Shown: positions 9,342 through 18,149 of the stretch, one piece after another
How the letters are laid out: each line of letters starts with the position of its first letter
How positions within the stretch are numbered: position 1 is the stretch's first letter
Source: Ophiothrix spiculata
Taxonomy: Eukaryota > Echinodermata > Ophiuroidea > Amphilepidida > Ophiotrichidae
DNA length: 23,065 nucleotides
Reading direction: 5' to 3' (one strand)
Assembly (NCBI GenBank): GCA_000969725.1
Contig: JXSR01S073676.1
Notes under the pieces: model-generated
What the model was told of the DNA's origin: nothing
The model's input: only the letters and a program-made list of their open reading frames with translations
Databases searched by the model: none
Translations under genes and position numbers: made by a program

Positions 9342-10708
9342 GAAAAAAATTCTCACGAGCACACAGTCGATTATTATTGAATTATATGATCCAATTTTTC
9401 ACGAATCTTAGCTATGAGGTAACTTTAGAGAAGAGTTTTTTTTTCAAACTAATTGCCTCAAATGTTACTCATATGTTATTCCATTCAAATCCTATTCAAA
9501 TTCAATTACGACGGTACTCACTAACTCACTCACTTACTCATCCGCCTACTAACGAATTCCCATGACAGCTCTGCAAAGTCTCCTCTCTTGCAAGCCCGAA
9601 GCCATAGGGTGCGCCGGTGGCGCTGCACCCCCAATTTGACAATGTACAAAAAAGGTCCGCAAAAAGAACCCCCAAAGCCCCCAAATACCCGCTGAAAGTT
9701 CGGTGTTTTTTTTAAATAAAATACTACTGGTTACTTTTTGAAAACCACTGAAATTAATTTAGGGTCTACCAAAACTGACTATCTTGGTCCTTCACATACA
9801 AGGAAGCTTTAGTTAATCTCTCCTGTATATAACTCATTTTTGAAAACAAGTTGACTTGGGTCAGTCTTGCATTCTAGTATTCTAATCTCTAAGAATGCTT
9901 CTTCATATTTGTTTCTTATTTACGAATAGTTTCTGTTTCTATTTTATACATGTTTTCATTGGTGAGAAGACACCTTATTCATATCTAATGAATGATATTT
10001 TCCTACCTAATTTAAGCATTTGAAAAATTAACGCTTCTTTAAAAAAGCTTTTTAATAAAAAAAATATTATTGAACGAAATGATTAACACTTAAAATGGGT
10101 TGATTTTATTGACCCACATGGTCAGTGTGCAAGCTTTAATTTTTGATCAAAGGTCAAGTCCATTATTCATTTTATTAATGAAAACGATATGCATTTGACC
10201 TCTTTCAAAGTTGATAAGAAGATAAACGATGTTTACTCCATACTGTTAGGTTTGTGTCATGCATCTAGTTTAAGGGGGATGACTACCAATCAAATGTGGA
10301 AATTTTATCAAAAAGTGATTTTTGAGTATAAACGTCAATTTTCAATAAATTTACACTTTAAATTTTAAATTCCTTTTTATTTGAATCAAATACAACATTC
10401 GGTTTTTTCGTAGTGGTCTATTGAAGTTTCCGTGTTGTTTGAAAATTTTCCTTTAACGTATGTTAATTATACACATACCACATTGTTCATGTATTTTGTT
10501 GTTTTTAAATTCAAATAATTTCATGAATTTCATTTAAAAAAAGAAATTACAACTCCATTTATAGCATTTTAACATAATGAAACTTCAGTAAATAATTGAA
10601 ACTTCATTAGCGATTAAAAATATTTTTTGGAACATTTTTGACCTGAAAATAGGATATTTTAAGCCAAATTATGACAGTTTTCAACTATTAAGCCGTTTTT
10701 CTAAAAAT
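9342..10708. other. AT-rich, no gene recognised
   Basis: About 1.4 kb of AT-rich sequence. A degenerate ACTCACT/ACTCAC run lies at 9518-9541, a GCGCCGGTGGCGCTGCACCC segment at 9611-9630, and a small hairpin at about 10098-10116 (TGGGTTGATTTTATTGACCCA). Nothing coding is supported. Confidence 0.5.
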
Positions 10709-10730
10709 GATTTGATTTGATTTGATTTGG
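10709..10730 (+). repeat. (ATTTG)n microsatellite
   Basis: Four copies of GATTT/ATTTG directly precede the ATCT tract. On the minus strand this reads (CAAAT)n, which could be the 3' tail of a minus-strand LINE lying across the assembly gap. That is only a possibility. Confidence 0.75.
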
Positions 10731-10744
10731 CATCTCCAATACAC

Positions 10745-10788
10745 ACATATCTATATATCTATATATCTATCTATCTATCTATCTATCA

Positions 10789-10858
<70 letters not shown>
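10745..10858 (+). repeat. (ATCT)n / (GATA)n microsatellite
   Basis: A nearly pure tract of ATCT units, more than 25 in all with a few ATAT and CAAT interruptions at the start, runs directly into the assembly gap. Its true length is unknown, and it is the likely cause of the gap. The frames across it encode only low-complexity YLSI repeats and are not genes. Confidence 0.95.
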
Positions 10859-11558
10859 NNNNNNNNNNNNNNNNNNNNNNNNNNNNNNNNNNNNNNNNNN
10901 NNNNNNNNNNNNNNNNNNNNNNNNNNNNNNNNNNNNNNNNNNNNNNNNNNNNNNNNNNNNNNNNNNNNNNNNNNNNNNNNNNNNNNNNNNNNNNNNNNNN
11001 NNNNNNNNNNNNNNNNNNNNNNNNNNNNNNNNNNNNNNNNNNNNNNNNNNNNNNNNNNNNNNNNNNNNNNNNNNNNNNNNNNNNNNNNNNNNNNNNNNNN
11101 NNNNNNNNNNNNNNNNNNNNNNNNNNNNNNNNNNNNNNNNNNNNNNNNNNNNNNNNNNNNNNNNNNNNNNNNNNNNNNNNNNNNNNNNNNNNNNNNNNNN
11201 NNNNNNNNNNNNNNNNNNNNNNNNNNNNNNNNNNNNNNNNNNNNNNNNNNNNNNNNNNNNNNNNNNNNNNNNNNNNNNNNNNNNNNNNNNNNNNNNNNNN
11301 NNNNNNNNNNNNNNNNNNNNNNNNNNNNNNNNNNNNNNNNNNNNNNNNNNNNNNNNNNNNNNNNNNNNNNNNNNNNNNNNNNNNNNNNNNNNNNNNNNNN
11401 NNNNNNNNNNNNNNNNNNNNNNNNNNNNNNNNNNNNNNNNNNNNNNNNNNNNNNNNNNNNNNNNNNNNNNNNNNNNNNNNNNNNNNNNNNNNNNNNNNNN
11501 NNNNNNNNNNNNNNNNNNNNNNNNNNNNNNNNNNNNNNNNNNNNNNNNNNNNNNNNNN
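10859..11558. other. Assembly gap (700 N)
   Basis: Exactly 700 N characters. The size may be an estimate. Any frame translated across it is an artefact. Confidence 1.
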
Positions 11559-11725
11559 CTTAATTGCAAAGACCTTAAAAACGAATACAGAAAGGGAGAT
11601 ACACAGGATAGCCCTTTAAGCCCTGAGGCTTATTTCCAAAGGGGTCCTTGGCATAAAAAAGACTATACAAGGAGTTTTAAAAGACACAATGTATACAACA
11701 ATAATGGATAAGGAAGTGCCAAAAT
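11559..11725 (-). other. Probable 3' flank or 3' UTR of the minus-strand LINE
   Basis: This stretch lies immediately downstream, on the minus strand, of the LINE coding remnant that ends at 11726. It has no coding content and is presumed to be that element's 3' UTR, continuing into the gap. Confidence 0.35.
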
Positions 11726-12320
11726 TCAACAGTCAATTTGATCTAAAAGATGAGTTTGAACTGATTTCTTAAAAAGAGGTTTGTTGGGAATGGATTTGAT
11801 TGCACTGGGTAAGCTCATCCAGTCCTGAATAGCATTATAATAAAAAGAACCAGCAACTGTGGTGGTACATTTTGGAACACAAAAATTTTGCACACTATTT
11901 CTGGTACTATATTGATGAACATTTGAGACTCTAATAAAATTTGTCCTAAGATAATCAGGACATGATTCATTAAGAATATCAAAGACATGGTTCAATCTGA
12001 GTTGTTTAGCTCTGTTTTCAATATTCAGAAAATTAAGATTTTTGAAATCATCACAAACAATATGATACCTTGCACTTTCCTTAAGGATAAACCTGATTAT
12101 CTTATTTTGCGCAATTTGCAAACTTTTAGAAATCTGTTTACCAATACCACCATACCAAGATGAGATCGAATAATCGAACAAGCAGAGAACAGGGGCTGAG
12201 CAAAGAAGTTTTTTGGTGTTGCTGTCAAGAAAATTGGCCTGTCTGTACAGGAATTTAAGTCTGGAATTGGACTTTTTGATAATGCTAAGAGCCATTTCCT
12301 CACCATTTAAGTGTTGATGT
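11726..12320 (-). pseudogene. LINE reverse transcriptase, C-terminal fragment
   Basis: A 189-codon open frame (start codon at 12295) matches the region after the RT catalytic core in Jockey-superfamily LINE ORF2 proteins. Recognisable blocks, in order, are LKFLYRQANFLDS, FDYSISSWYGGI, QIAQNKIIRFIL, LNIENRAKQLRLNHVFDIL, CPDYLRTNF, STRNS and DWMSLPSAIKSI. It ends in a normal stop at 11726. The frame is open a little further upstream (QHLNGEE before the Met), consistent with the family's LSGE-type motif, then meets a stop near 12318. The YADD-bearing palm and the endonuclease are absent. This is a 5'-truncated, non-functional insertion, with the Met incidental. The truncation point is probably around 12310-12325. 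The clade cannot be settled from this part alone. Confidence 0.85.
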
Positions 12321-12325
12321 CATTT

Positions 12326-13250
12326 TTGAGACCGAGATCTCAAATTTTGAAGCCATGTTTCCACCTATCATCATAAAATTAGCATATTGGTGTATTTTTA
12401 TGTGATCTATGTCGCTACTGAACCCTTTTTTGTTATTTCATCTCTAAAATGGACTTATTGGCCTAAAACGATGGATTTTTTGAATTTTCCCGTCAAAATT
12501 ACACATGCAAAAAAACAAACCTTTTACCCGCTTATTTGGAGGTCAAATGATGAAACATTCGAAAAAGGACTCTGTAGTGACGTAGATAATGCTTTTATAA
12601 TGCAATAACCACTGTTAGTTTAAAAACAAATGTATTATGGTTATGTCAGAATTTGAACTCTCGTAAACCCATTAAATCCATTATCGCCGCCGTTACCATG
12701 GCAACCGTAACAGTACGCGTAAAAAAGGTGTTTTTTTTAAGTCGCACTTCATAGGCTCATCATAAAAAGGCATCACAATTGCCAATATGTGAATGATAAA
12801 GAAAATTGTTTGATTAGTAGACATCCTCCTTAATTATTAGTATTAACATCCGGGGGGGGGGGGGGTTCTTTATGACAAACGGTATATGGGGGTGCTCAAA
12901 GTTTTTGGTTGCATTTTTGTAAATTTTGGTATATTGATGGGTGAGTTTTACAGACCCAATGCGCCCTATTTGCAAAATTGTGTGTATTTGGGAATATTTT
13001 GGCAAAAAAGCACCCAAATTTGCCCTAAAGTAGGTGCTTTTTCCGGAAAAATGGTATAGAGATGGGTTGCAAAGTCACGATTTCCAGATATAGAGATGGT
13101 CCCAGAAGATGGTCAAAATTCTGAAGTCTACTTTGAGCATCCCTGAACAAATATTTTCTAAGAATCCCCTCCAGGAATTGACACTCCTACAATAAGAAGA
13201 ATGATAATAACAACACGCTTTAAAAGGTAGCTAGATGATTGGAACATATT
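12326..13250. other. No gene recognised; poly-G tract inside
   Basis: AT-rich sequence with a run of about 14 G at 12852-12865, preceded by TTAACATCC. The poly-G beside a TTAA recalls the A/B elements at 14594 and 15512, but I could not find a matching second end. A GC-rich patch with CGCCGCCG lies at about 12684-12720. The short frames look like chance. Confidence 0.4.
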
Positions 13251-13836
13251 CACAGCCCACCAAACAAGATTCGCCAGTCCGAAGGTTCGCCAGTCCGAAA
13301 ATGAAAAAGGGTTTGCTAGTCCGAAAATGAAAAAAGTTTTGTTGAAATTGTTTTTTCGGACTAGCGAACCTTACTTCATTTTCGGACTAGCGAACCTTAT
13401 TTCATTTTTGGACTAGCAAATCTTACTTCATTTTCGGACTAGCGAACCTTATTTCATTTTCGGACGCACCTTATTTCATTTTCGGACTAGCGGACATTTT
13501 TTCATTTTCGGACTACCAAACCTTGATTCATTTTCGGACTAGCGTACACTTTTTCATTTTCGGATTGGCGAACCTATAGGATTAGCGGACCTTTTTAAAT
13601 TTCGGACTAGCAGACCTTATTTCATTTTCAGACTAGCGAACCTTTTTTGAATTTCGGACTAGCGAACCTTTTTTGAATTTCGGACTAGCGAACCCTTTTT
13701 ACGGATTGACGGACCTTTTTTTTTTCAAATTCGGACTAGCGAACCTTCAGGTATAGGAAAATACGCTTTCGGACCGTCGCGAACCTTATTTCATTTTCGG
13801 ACTAGCGAACCTTCGGACTAGCGGGCTGTTACCTCG
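13251..13836 (+). repeat. Satellite-like foldback array, TTCATTTTCGGACTAGCGAACC unit
   Basis: About 19 forward units of 25-27 bp share the core TTCGGACTAGCGAACCTT with a TTCATT spacer. They are preceded at 13271-13330 by three inverted units (GCCAGTCCGAAGG, GCCAGTCCGAAAATG, GCTAGTCCGAAAATG). Both outer ends carry ACAGCCC in inverted orientation (about 13252-13258, and 13827-13833 as GGGCTGT), so the block is bounded like a foldback transposon. The core is shared with the array at 1423-1813 and differs mainly in A versus G after GCGA and in the spacer. Non-coding. Confidence 0.8.
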
Positions 13837-14440
13837 AACATAATATCTCTATCTCTATATGTATGACCGTAAATGTCAGAAACTTCATTTTGTGCTAAAG
13901 GTGAAAATACATGCCAATTCCGGAATTTGCCACAATTGATTTTCTAAGAGATTCACTATCATTATGCTTACTACAAAAATACCAGCAAAGTTTCATTTCA
14001 AGAAAATGATAAAAAATGTGAATCTGTATATTTGTAATACAATCAGCAGAAAAAATAGGGCTTTTAACGCGTTCATCTCAGATATACGTTTTACTCTCTG
14101 ACAACATTTGACGGACCCTAACTTGACTTCTGGAAATCGTGTGAAGTTCATAAAGGTGTCATTTTAATCCTTTATTCGCAAATGCAAAACATAATTTTCA
14201 AATGCGATTTTCTAGAAATGCGTCTCAGTATGTGATGTGACCGACATTATACTAAATCTCCACTTTTTTCGCCTCCAGTGGTAAGCAATTTGGTGACATT
14301 TAGAGACATCCAATAACAAGTATTTGGAATTTCATAGGAAGGAACCCCGCACTACTCCTTGTCCATGTGCCCCCGAAGCCCTCGCTACGCCATCGGACAC
14401 TTTTGCCGTCACAAATGGTCAGACAGGGTCAAGTTTTGGG
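13837..14440. other. No gene recognised
   Basis: Moderately AT-rich sequence. The last part, just downstream (on the minus strand) of the LINE stop at 14441, may hold that element's 3' UTR. Nothing else is identifiable. Confidence 0.4.
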
Positions 14441-14592
14441 CTAGTGATCTCCAGTAATCTGCTGTCTTTTATTACCTGCACCTGCCCTATAATTTTGTGA
14501 AATTAAAAAATCAGAAGAAAGTCTGATCTTGAACTCATTTGTATGTATGGCATTGACAACTTCCTTGGGAAGTCCGTTCCATTCGTCTGTTA
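14441..14592 (-). pseudogene. CR1/L2-like LINE ORF2, extreme C-terminus (piece 4 of 4)
   Basis: The minus strand encodes TDEWNGLPKEVVNA followed by FKIRLSSDFLISQNYRAGAGNK and a TAG stop at 14441. WN.LP.EVV.A...FK.RL is the well-known C-terminal signature of CR1/L2-type LINE ORF2 proteins. The piece is cut off abruptly at 14592. The preceding residues (RGHSDKLFKPALKKDLIFSMRV) lie at 17675-17760, more than 3 kb away, beyond a nested transposon cluster. Taking out 14593-17674, which includes one copy of the TTA target duplication, rejoins the frame as FSMRV|TDEWNGLP. It is inactive. Confidence 0.8.
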
Positions 14593-14593
14593 A
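14590..14593. repeat. TTA(A) target duplication, left
   Basis: TTA at 14590-14592 pairs with TTA at 17672-17674 as the duplication flanking element C. The overlapping TTAA (14590-14593) pairs with TTAA at 15119-15122 as the duplication flanking element A. Confidence 0.7.
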
Positions 14594-15118
14594 CCCTCGT
14601 CTACCCAGGCTATGGGGGGGGGGGTGTGTTGCACCCCCTATGAACTTGGTATTAATAGATAAGTATGGTCCTCCCCTATCCAATGATACCAAGATCGGTC
14701 GAGGCGTTACGTAATTATGACGTCATAAAGGTCGAGAATCAGAAAAATCGGGATTTTGGCAAAAGTGGCCACCAAAATCAAAATTTTGCTATAAAAGTTC
14801 TAAAAGACCGATTTTCGTCGGGTTTTTTGCTAATAAAGAAGGGAAATGATAATTCTAACATGCCCTGCAAGTGTCAGCTTCCTAGCATGCATATATTTTT
14901 TTCAAAATGGCGACTTAAAATTTCCCCCCTACACCCCAACTTTGACGGCCTACCCTAACCCCACCTTAGGTGGTACCCCCCTAATTTTTTTATCAAAATA
15001 ACCGCAAAGGATGTAAAAGTAATTACCCAAATGCCTGGGGTCGGTTGCTTCTGCGTATTTATACAGCGGGGAAAAAACCTTTGGGGGTGCAACCCCCCCC
15101 CCCCTGGGTAGACGAGGT
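14594..15118 (+). mobile_element. Element A: 525-bp TTAA-flanked MITE with G/C runs
   Basis: The element starts CCCTCGTCTACCCAGG and ends CCTGGGTAGACGAGGT: a 15-bp near-perfect TIR followed inward by a long G run on the left and C runs on the right. TTAA lies outside both ends, the duplication typical of piggyBac and Kolobok transposons. The interior includes GATACCAAGATC, TTATGACGTCATAA and CCTAACCCCACCTTAGGTGG, all also present inverted in element B. There is no transposase frame, so it is non-autonomous. The frames at 14529-14714 and 14665-14958 are not genes. Confidence 0.8.
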
Positions 15119-15440
15119 TTAAGCTAAAGTTAAGATTCCTTTTATCCGTTTTCGGCGCGGTTGCGGTGCGTTTTGCACTGTAAGGTTATTGGTAGTGGTA
15201 TAATGTATAGCGCACGATTGAATGGAGAAGAATGGTATCAGGTTGCTGAGATTTAAATTTGTCCGTCCGTTTTTAATGGGTTTCATTTCAGCACCTTCTC
15301 TAGTTGAAGTTTTCGCATGACTAAAACGCATTCAAAACTGATGAATCGCACCAGGGACCGATTCAAATAAACGCATGGGTTTCCCGATAGCCGCAACGCA
15401 AACGGACCGGATAAAAGGAATCACTCTCGTTGAAAACCAT

Positions 15441-16427
15441 TATATCGATTCAAAACACACCGTATGCGAAACGCGAGCAGAATCGCATTGAAAACGGACG
15501 GTCTAAATTAACCCTTATTCTCCGAAGGGGGGGGGGGGGGGGGTTGTTGCACCCCCCCCTAAGGTTTTTTCCCGCTTCATAAAAACGCATAAGCAACCGG
15601 CCCCAGGCATTTGGGTAATCTCTTTTATATTCTTTGCGGTCATTTTAATGAAAAAACTAGGGTGGTACCACCTAAGGTGGGGTTAGGGTAGGCCGTCAAA
15701 TTTGGGGTGTAGGGGGGGGGGGGGGGTGAAATCCCGGAAGTTTTTAAGTCACCATTTTGAAAAAAGTTATACACGCTATAAGACTCAAACTTACAAAACA
15801 TGCTTGAATCATCATTTCCCTTCATAATTAGCAAAAACCCGGACAAAAATCCGTTATTTAGAACTTTTTCTAGCAAAATGTACATTTTGGTGGGCACTTT
15901 TGCCATAATGCAATTTTGCCTGATTTTCATATCCGAAAGTAATTTATGACGTCATAATTACGTAACGCCTTGGCTGATTTTGATGATCTTGGTATCATTG
16001 GATAGGAGAGGGTCATATCTATCTATTGATAGCAAAAGCAAGTTCATATGGAGTTCCGTTCAAAAATATGGGGGAACAACCCCCCCCCCCTCCTTCGGAG
16101 AACGTGTTACAAAAAATTGCTTAGAAGAACAAGGGTTAAATCTCAGCTTCAACCTGATCCTATTCAATCATGCTTTAAATTATACAATTACCAGTACCCT
16201 TACAGTACAAAACGCATCGCAACTGCACCGCAAACGGATAAAAGGAATCCTTTTATCCGTTTGCGGTGCGGTTGCAATGTTTTGCACTGTAAGGGTACTA
16301 GTAGTTGTATAATTTAAAGCATATGACTGAATAGGATCAGGTTGAAGCTAAGATTCAATTTTTACCGTCCGTTTTCAATGCGATTCTGAATGCGTTTCGC
16401 ATGCGGTGTGTTTTGAATCGATATAAT
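15441..16427. mobile_element. Element D: near-perfect palindrome, ~180-bp arms, split by B
   Basis: With B and one TTAA removed, D is about 359 bp. Its arms (15441-15511 plus 16140-16246, versus 16248-16427) mirror each other almost throughout, meeting at GGATAAAAGGAATCCTTTTATCC (center at 16247). The outer ends read TATATCGATTC and GAATCGATATA. CAT lies on both sides (15438-15440 and 16428-16430), a possible duplication. D interrupts C's left TIR: C's right TIR reads AACCACATATTGCAG where the left has AACCA-[D]-CATATTGCAG. The D arm is related in sequence to C's TIR, so D may be a foldback derivative of the same family. Confidence 0.75.
15512..16135 (-). mobile_element. Element B: 624-bp TTAA-flanked MITE, inverted relative of A
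   Basis: TTAA lies on both sides (15508-15511 and 16136-16139). The ends read CCCTTATTCTCCGAAGG on the left, and inverted CCCTTGTTCT plus, about 25 bp further in, TTCTCCGAAGG on the right. Long G and C runs follow inward. The interior matches A in inverted orientation (CACCTAAGGTGGGGTTAGGGTAGGCCGTC, interrupted here only for length: see CACCTAAGGTGG and TTAGGGTAGGCCGTC; also TTATGACGTCATAATTACGT and GATCTTGGTATCATTGGATAG). It is inserted in the left arm of D. The matching D arm and the C TIR at 17530-17560 show the empty site. It has no transposase; the 15640-15930 and 15980-16312 frames are not genes. Confidence 0.8.
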
Positions 16428-16701
16428 CATATTGCAGTTATTAGCAACATTCCGTATACAATGCACACACAACGTTCCTAATTGATGCATGACCCCGAGA
16501 TATCTTCCCGTGTTTTGGGTATAGGATAATAACTTGCCAAGATCGCTGTATCAAAACTAACCGGCCGATTTTTTTTGAACATTTACCATTTTGTTCATTA
16601 TTTATTAAGCTTTCATGTGATATTTTTTGTGAACTAAAAAGACAAAAGGGCAAACCTGATTAGGTACATTTTGTAACAAGACCCCGGTCAGTACATTCGC
16701 T

Positions 16702-16944
16702 ATGGAGTTTCGAAATAACAACTTTCATTGGCCCATCACGCTCGCATTCTTTAACCTATCAATTTTGAACACACATGTCAATCAAGATCATGAAATTCTT
16801 GTTCTCGTGATACCATACTCATTATCAAACGATAATTTTAAAGACCTGATAGAGTACATTGAAAAAACAGGTAGGCTTGTATTAGCAATGCAAAGATCGC
16901 CGTGTAGCCAGGCCCCTGACACTTTATCCCCATATACTTCATAG
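16702..16944 (+). CDS. Unrecognised 80-codon frame inside element C
   Basis: This is the longest open frame in the unique core of element C. The predicted protein is 80 residues with a mildly charged middle (LSNDNFKDLIEYIEKTG). It shows no DDE, DDD or zinc-finger motif and resembles no transposase I know. It could be chance or a fragment of a lost internal gene. Listed only because it is the sole candidate coding remnant of C. Confidence 0.12.
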   Translation: MEFRNNNFHWPITLAFFNLSILNTHVNQDHEILVLVIPYSLSNDNFKDLIEYIEKTGRLVLAMQRSPCSQAPDTLSPYTS

Positions 16945-17027
16945 CTCATTTGATTATCATTTCTCAATAGGCGCTGGTTAACGTTTCTTGGCTGATTGCG
17001 TGATCAGTGGCTCCAATTAAAAAAAAA

Positions 17028-17139
17028 ATGAGGACGCATTATGAATAATCCTACTCAAATAAATCCTGACATTGTCCTTTATGTGTATTACGCCTAATTG
17101 AATGCAAGTTGTGCAGCATTCTTCAAAATGCGTCCTAGT
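17028..17139. repeat. Small inverted repeat, GAGGACGCATT / AATGCGTCCT
   Basis: GAGGACGCATTATGAA near 17030 and TTCAAAATGCGTCCT near 17123-17138 are inverted copies bounding about 110 bp. This may be a tiny foldback nested in the core of C. Confidence 0.45.
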
Positions 17140-17674
17140 CTTGTTCATCCTTCATGTAAGACATAATGAAATCAGTCTAGCGTGAAAACGGTTATTAATT
17201 ATACATGTATTGATTATGAGTCTTTTGAGGAGTCTAACTCATGAATATTTGTCCACATACTACGCTATGATTGGGGCCGTGTTTTGAGCTTAGTGCAGTG
17301 TCACCTCTGTTACTCTGTGGTGTAGCGTGCAGTGGACGATAACTGCAATATGTGGTTTTCAACGAGAGTGATTCCTTTTATCCGGTCCGTTTGCGGTGAG
17401 GCTATCCGGAAACCAATGCGTTTATTTGAATCGGTCCCTGGAGCGATTCTTCCGTTTTGAATGCGTTTTGGTCATGCGGAAACTTTTCAATTAGAGAAGA
17501 TGCTAAAATGAAAACGCAATAAAAACGGAAGGACAAAATTGAATCTCAGTTTTCAACCTGATACCATTCATCTCTATTCAATCGTGTGCTATAAATTATA
17601 CCACTACCATTACCCTTACAGTGCAAAACGCACCGCAACCGCGCCGCAAACGGATAAAAGGAATCTTAGCTTTA

Positions 17675-18137
17675 CTCTCATTGAAAAAATGAGATCCTTC
17701 TTGAGGGCTGGTTTGAATAGCTTATCGGAGTGACCTCTAAGATGGCTTGCTGTACATGTGTTGCTTCTTTGGAAGAGCTTGCTTGCCCTTATTCCGCCAA
17801 AGTCAGAAATTTGAATTTTTCTATAAGATCTCCTTTTAGCCTCCTTGTTTATAAAGACTAAGCTCACTGAGCCTCTCATGGTAAGGCTTGGATTTGATAC
17901 ATGTAATCAAGTTGCACGCCTTTGAACTTTTTCAAGTCTATCACTATCACCTCGAAGACCTGGTTCTCCATGTTCATGATGTTTGGGTGCAGTACTAAAG
18001 ATGAGGCCTAATTATATGCTTTGTACCAGCTTGTAAAGCAGGATTTGTCAAAGTGTGTAATTGATCTTTTCAAGACTTTTTTTCTTCTCCATTGCCTTTT
18101 TCGATGCTGCTACACACTGCTTCCTTACTTTACAATC
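17675..18137 (-). pseudogene. CR1/L2-like LINE ORF2, C-terminal region (piece 3 of 4)
   Basis: On the minus strand, across several frames with stops, the order is that of CR1-type ORF2 after the RT core. It begins DCKVRKQCVAASKKAM (family KV.KQC..AA.KAN), then a degenerate IRPHL.YC segment (family LVRPHLEYC), then a VQRRA-like stretch. After that come a SYEERL-like block and a RRLRGDLIE-like block. It ends with SNTCTASHLRGHSDKLFKPALKKDLIFSMRV. The sequence then runs into element C at 17671-17674 and resumes at 14592. Multiple stops and frameshifts mark an old pseudogene. The 87-codon frame here is only one stretch of it. Confidence 0.8.
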
Positions 18138-18149
18138 CTTACTTTACAG
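18122..18149. repeat. Direct repeat CCTTACTTTACA at a LINE deletion junction
   Basis: CCTTACTTTACA occurs twice, at about 18123-18134 and 18138-18149. Upstream (minus-strand sense) the frame reads GKLPREL, and downstream it reads CKVRKQC. These blocks lie several hundred codons apart in intact CR1-type ORF2, so the RT core was deleted between the copies. Confidence 0.6.

Larger units (their letters stand above)
15122..17671. mobile_element. Element C: long-TIR transposon (~330-bp TIRs), host of D and B
   Basis: The left TIR (15122-15440, continuing after insertion D at 16431-16441) and right TIR (17339-17671) are inverted copies over about 330 bp. Shared blocks include GATTCCTTTTATCCG, GCGCGGTTGCGGTGCG, TTTTGCACTGTAAGG, GGGACCGATTCAAATAAACG, CACTCTCGTTGAAAACCA and CATATTGCAGTTAT. 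TTA flanks both outer ends (14590-14592 and 17672-17674). Excluding nested D, C is about 1.56 kb. Its unique core (16442-17338) holds only a short unrecognised frame. The 3-bp TTA duplication suits a PIF/Harbinger-like origin, but no transposase confirms it. Confidence 0.75.

Noticed and set aside
10722..11711. Long open frames (329, 278 and 240 codons) across the microsatellite and gap
   Set aside because: They consist of translated ATCT repeats and N bases; no real protein.
12387..12608. 73-codon plus-strand frame
   Set aside because: No motif, no neighbouring evidence, typical of chance frames in AT-rich DNA.
13251..13836. CRISPR-like regularly spaced repeats
   Set aside because: Repeats of about 26 bp have nearly identical short spacers, degenerate units and inverted copies in an animal-type genome; this is a minisatellite or foldback, not CRISPR.
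9585..14400. GC-rich CCCGAAGCC words near 9595 and 14370 as one family
   Set aside because: Similarity does not extend beyond about 10 bases.
14594..16135. Calling A and B piggyBac elements
   Set aside because: TTAA flanks and a CCC start are compatible, but Kolobok elements also use TTAA and no transposase is present, so the superfamily is left open.
15980..16317. 110- and 89-codon overlapping frames
   Set aside because: They run across the poly-C end of element B and into palindrome D; composition and position show they are translated transposon DNA.
17616..17879. 87-codon minus-strand frame as an independent gene
   Set aside because: Its first part is out-of-frame LINE text, its middle is the RGHSDKLFKP LINE segment, and its end runs into the TIR of element C.
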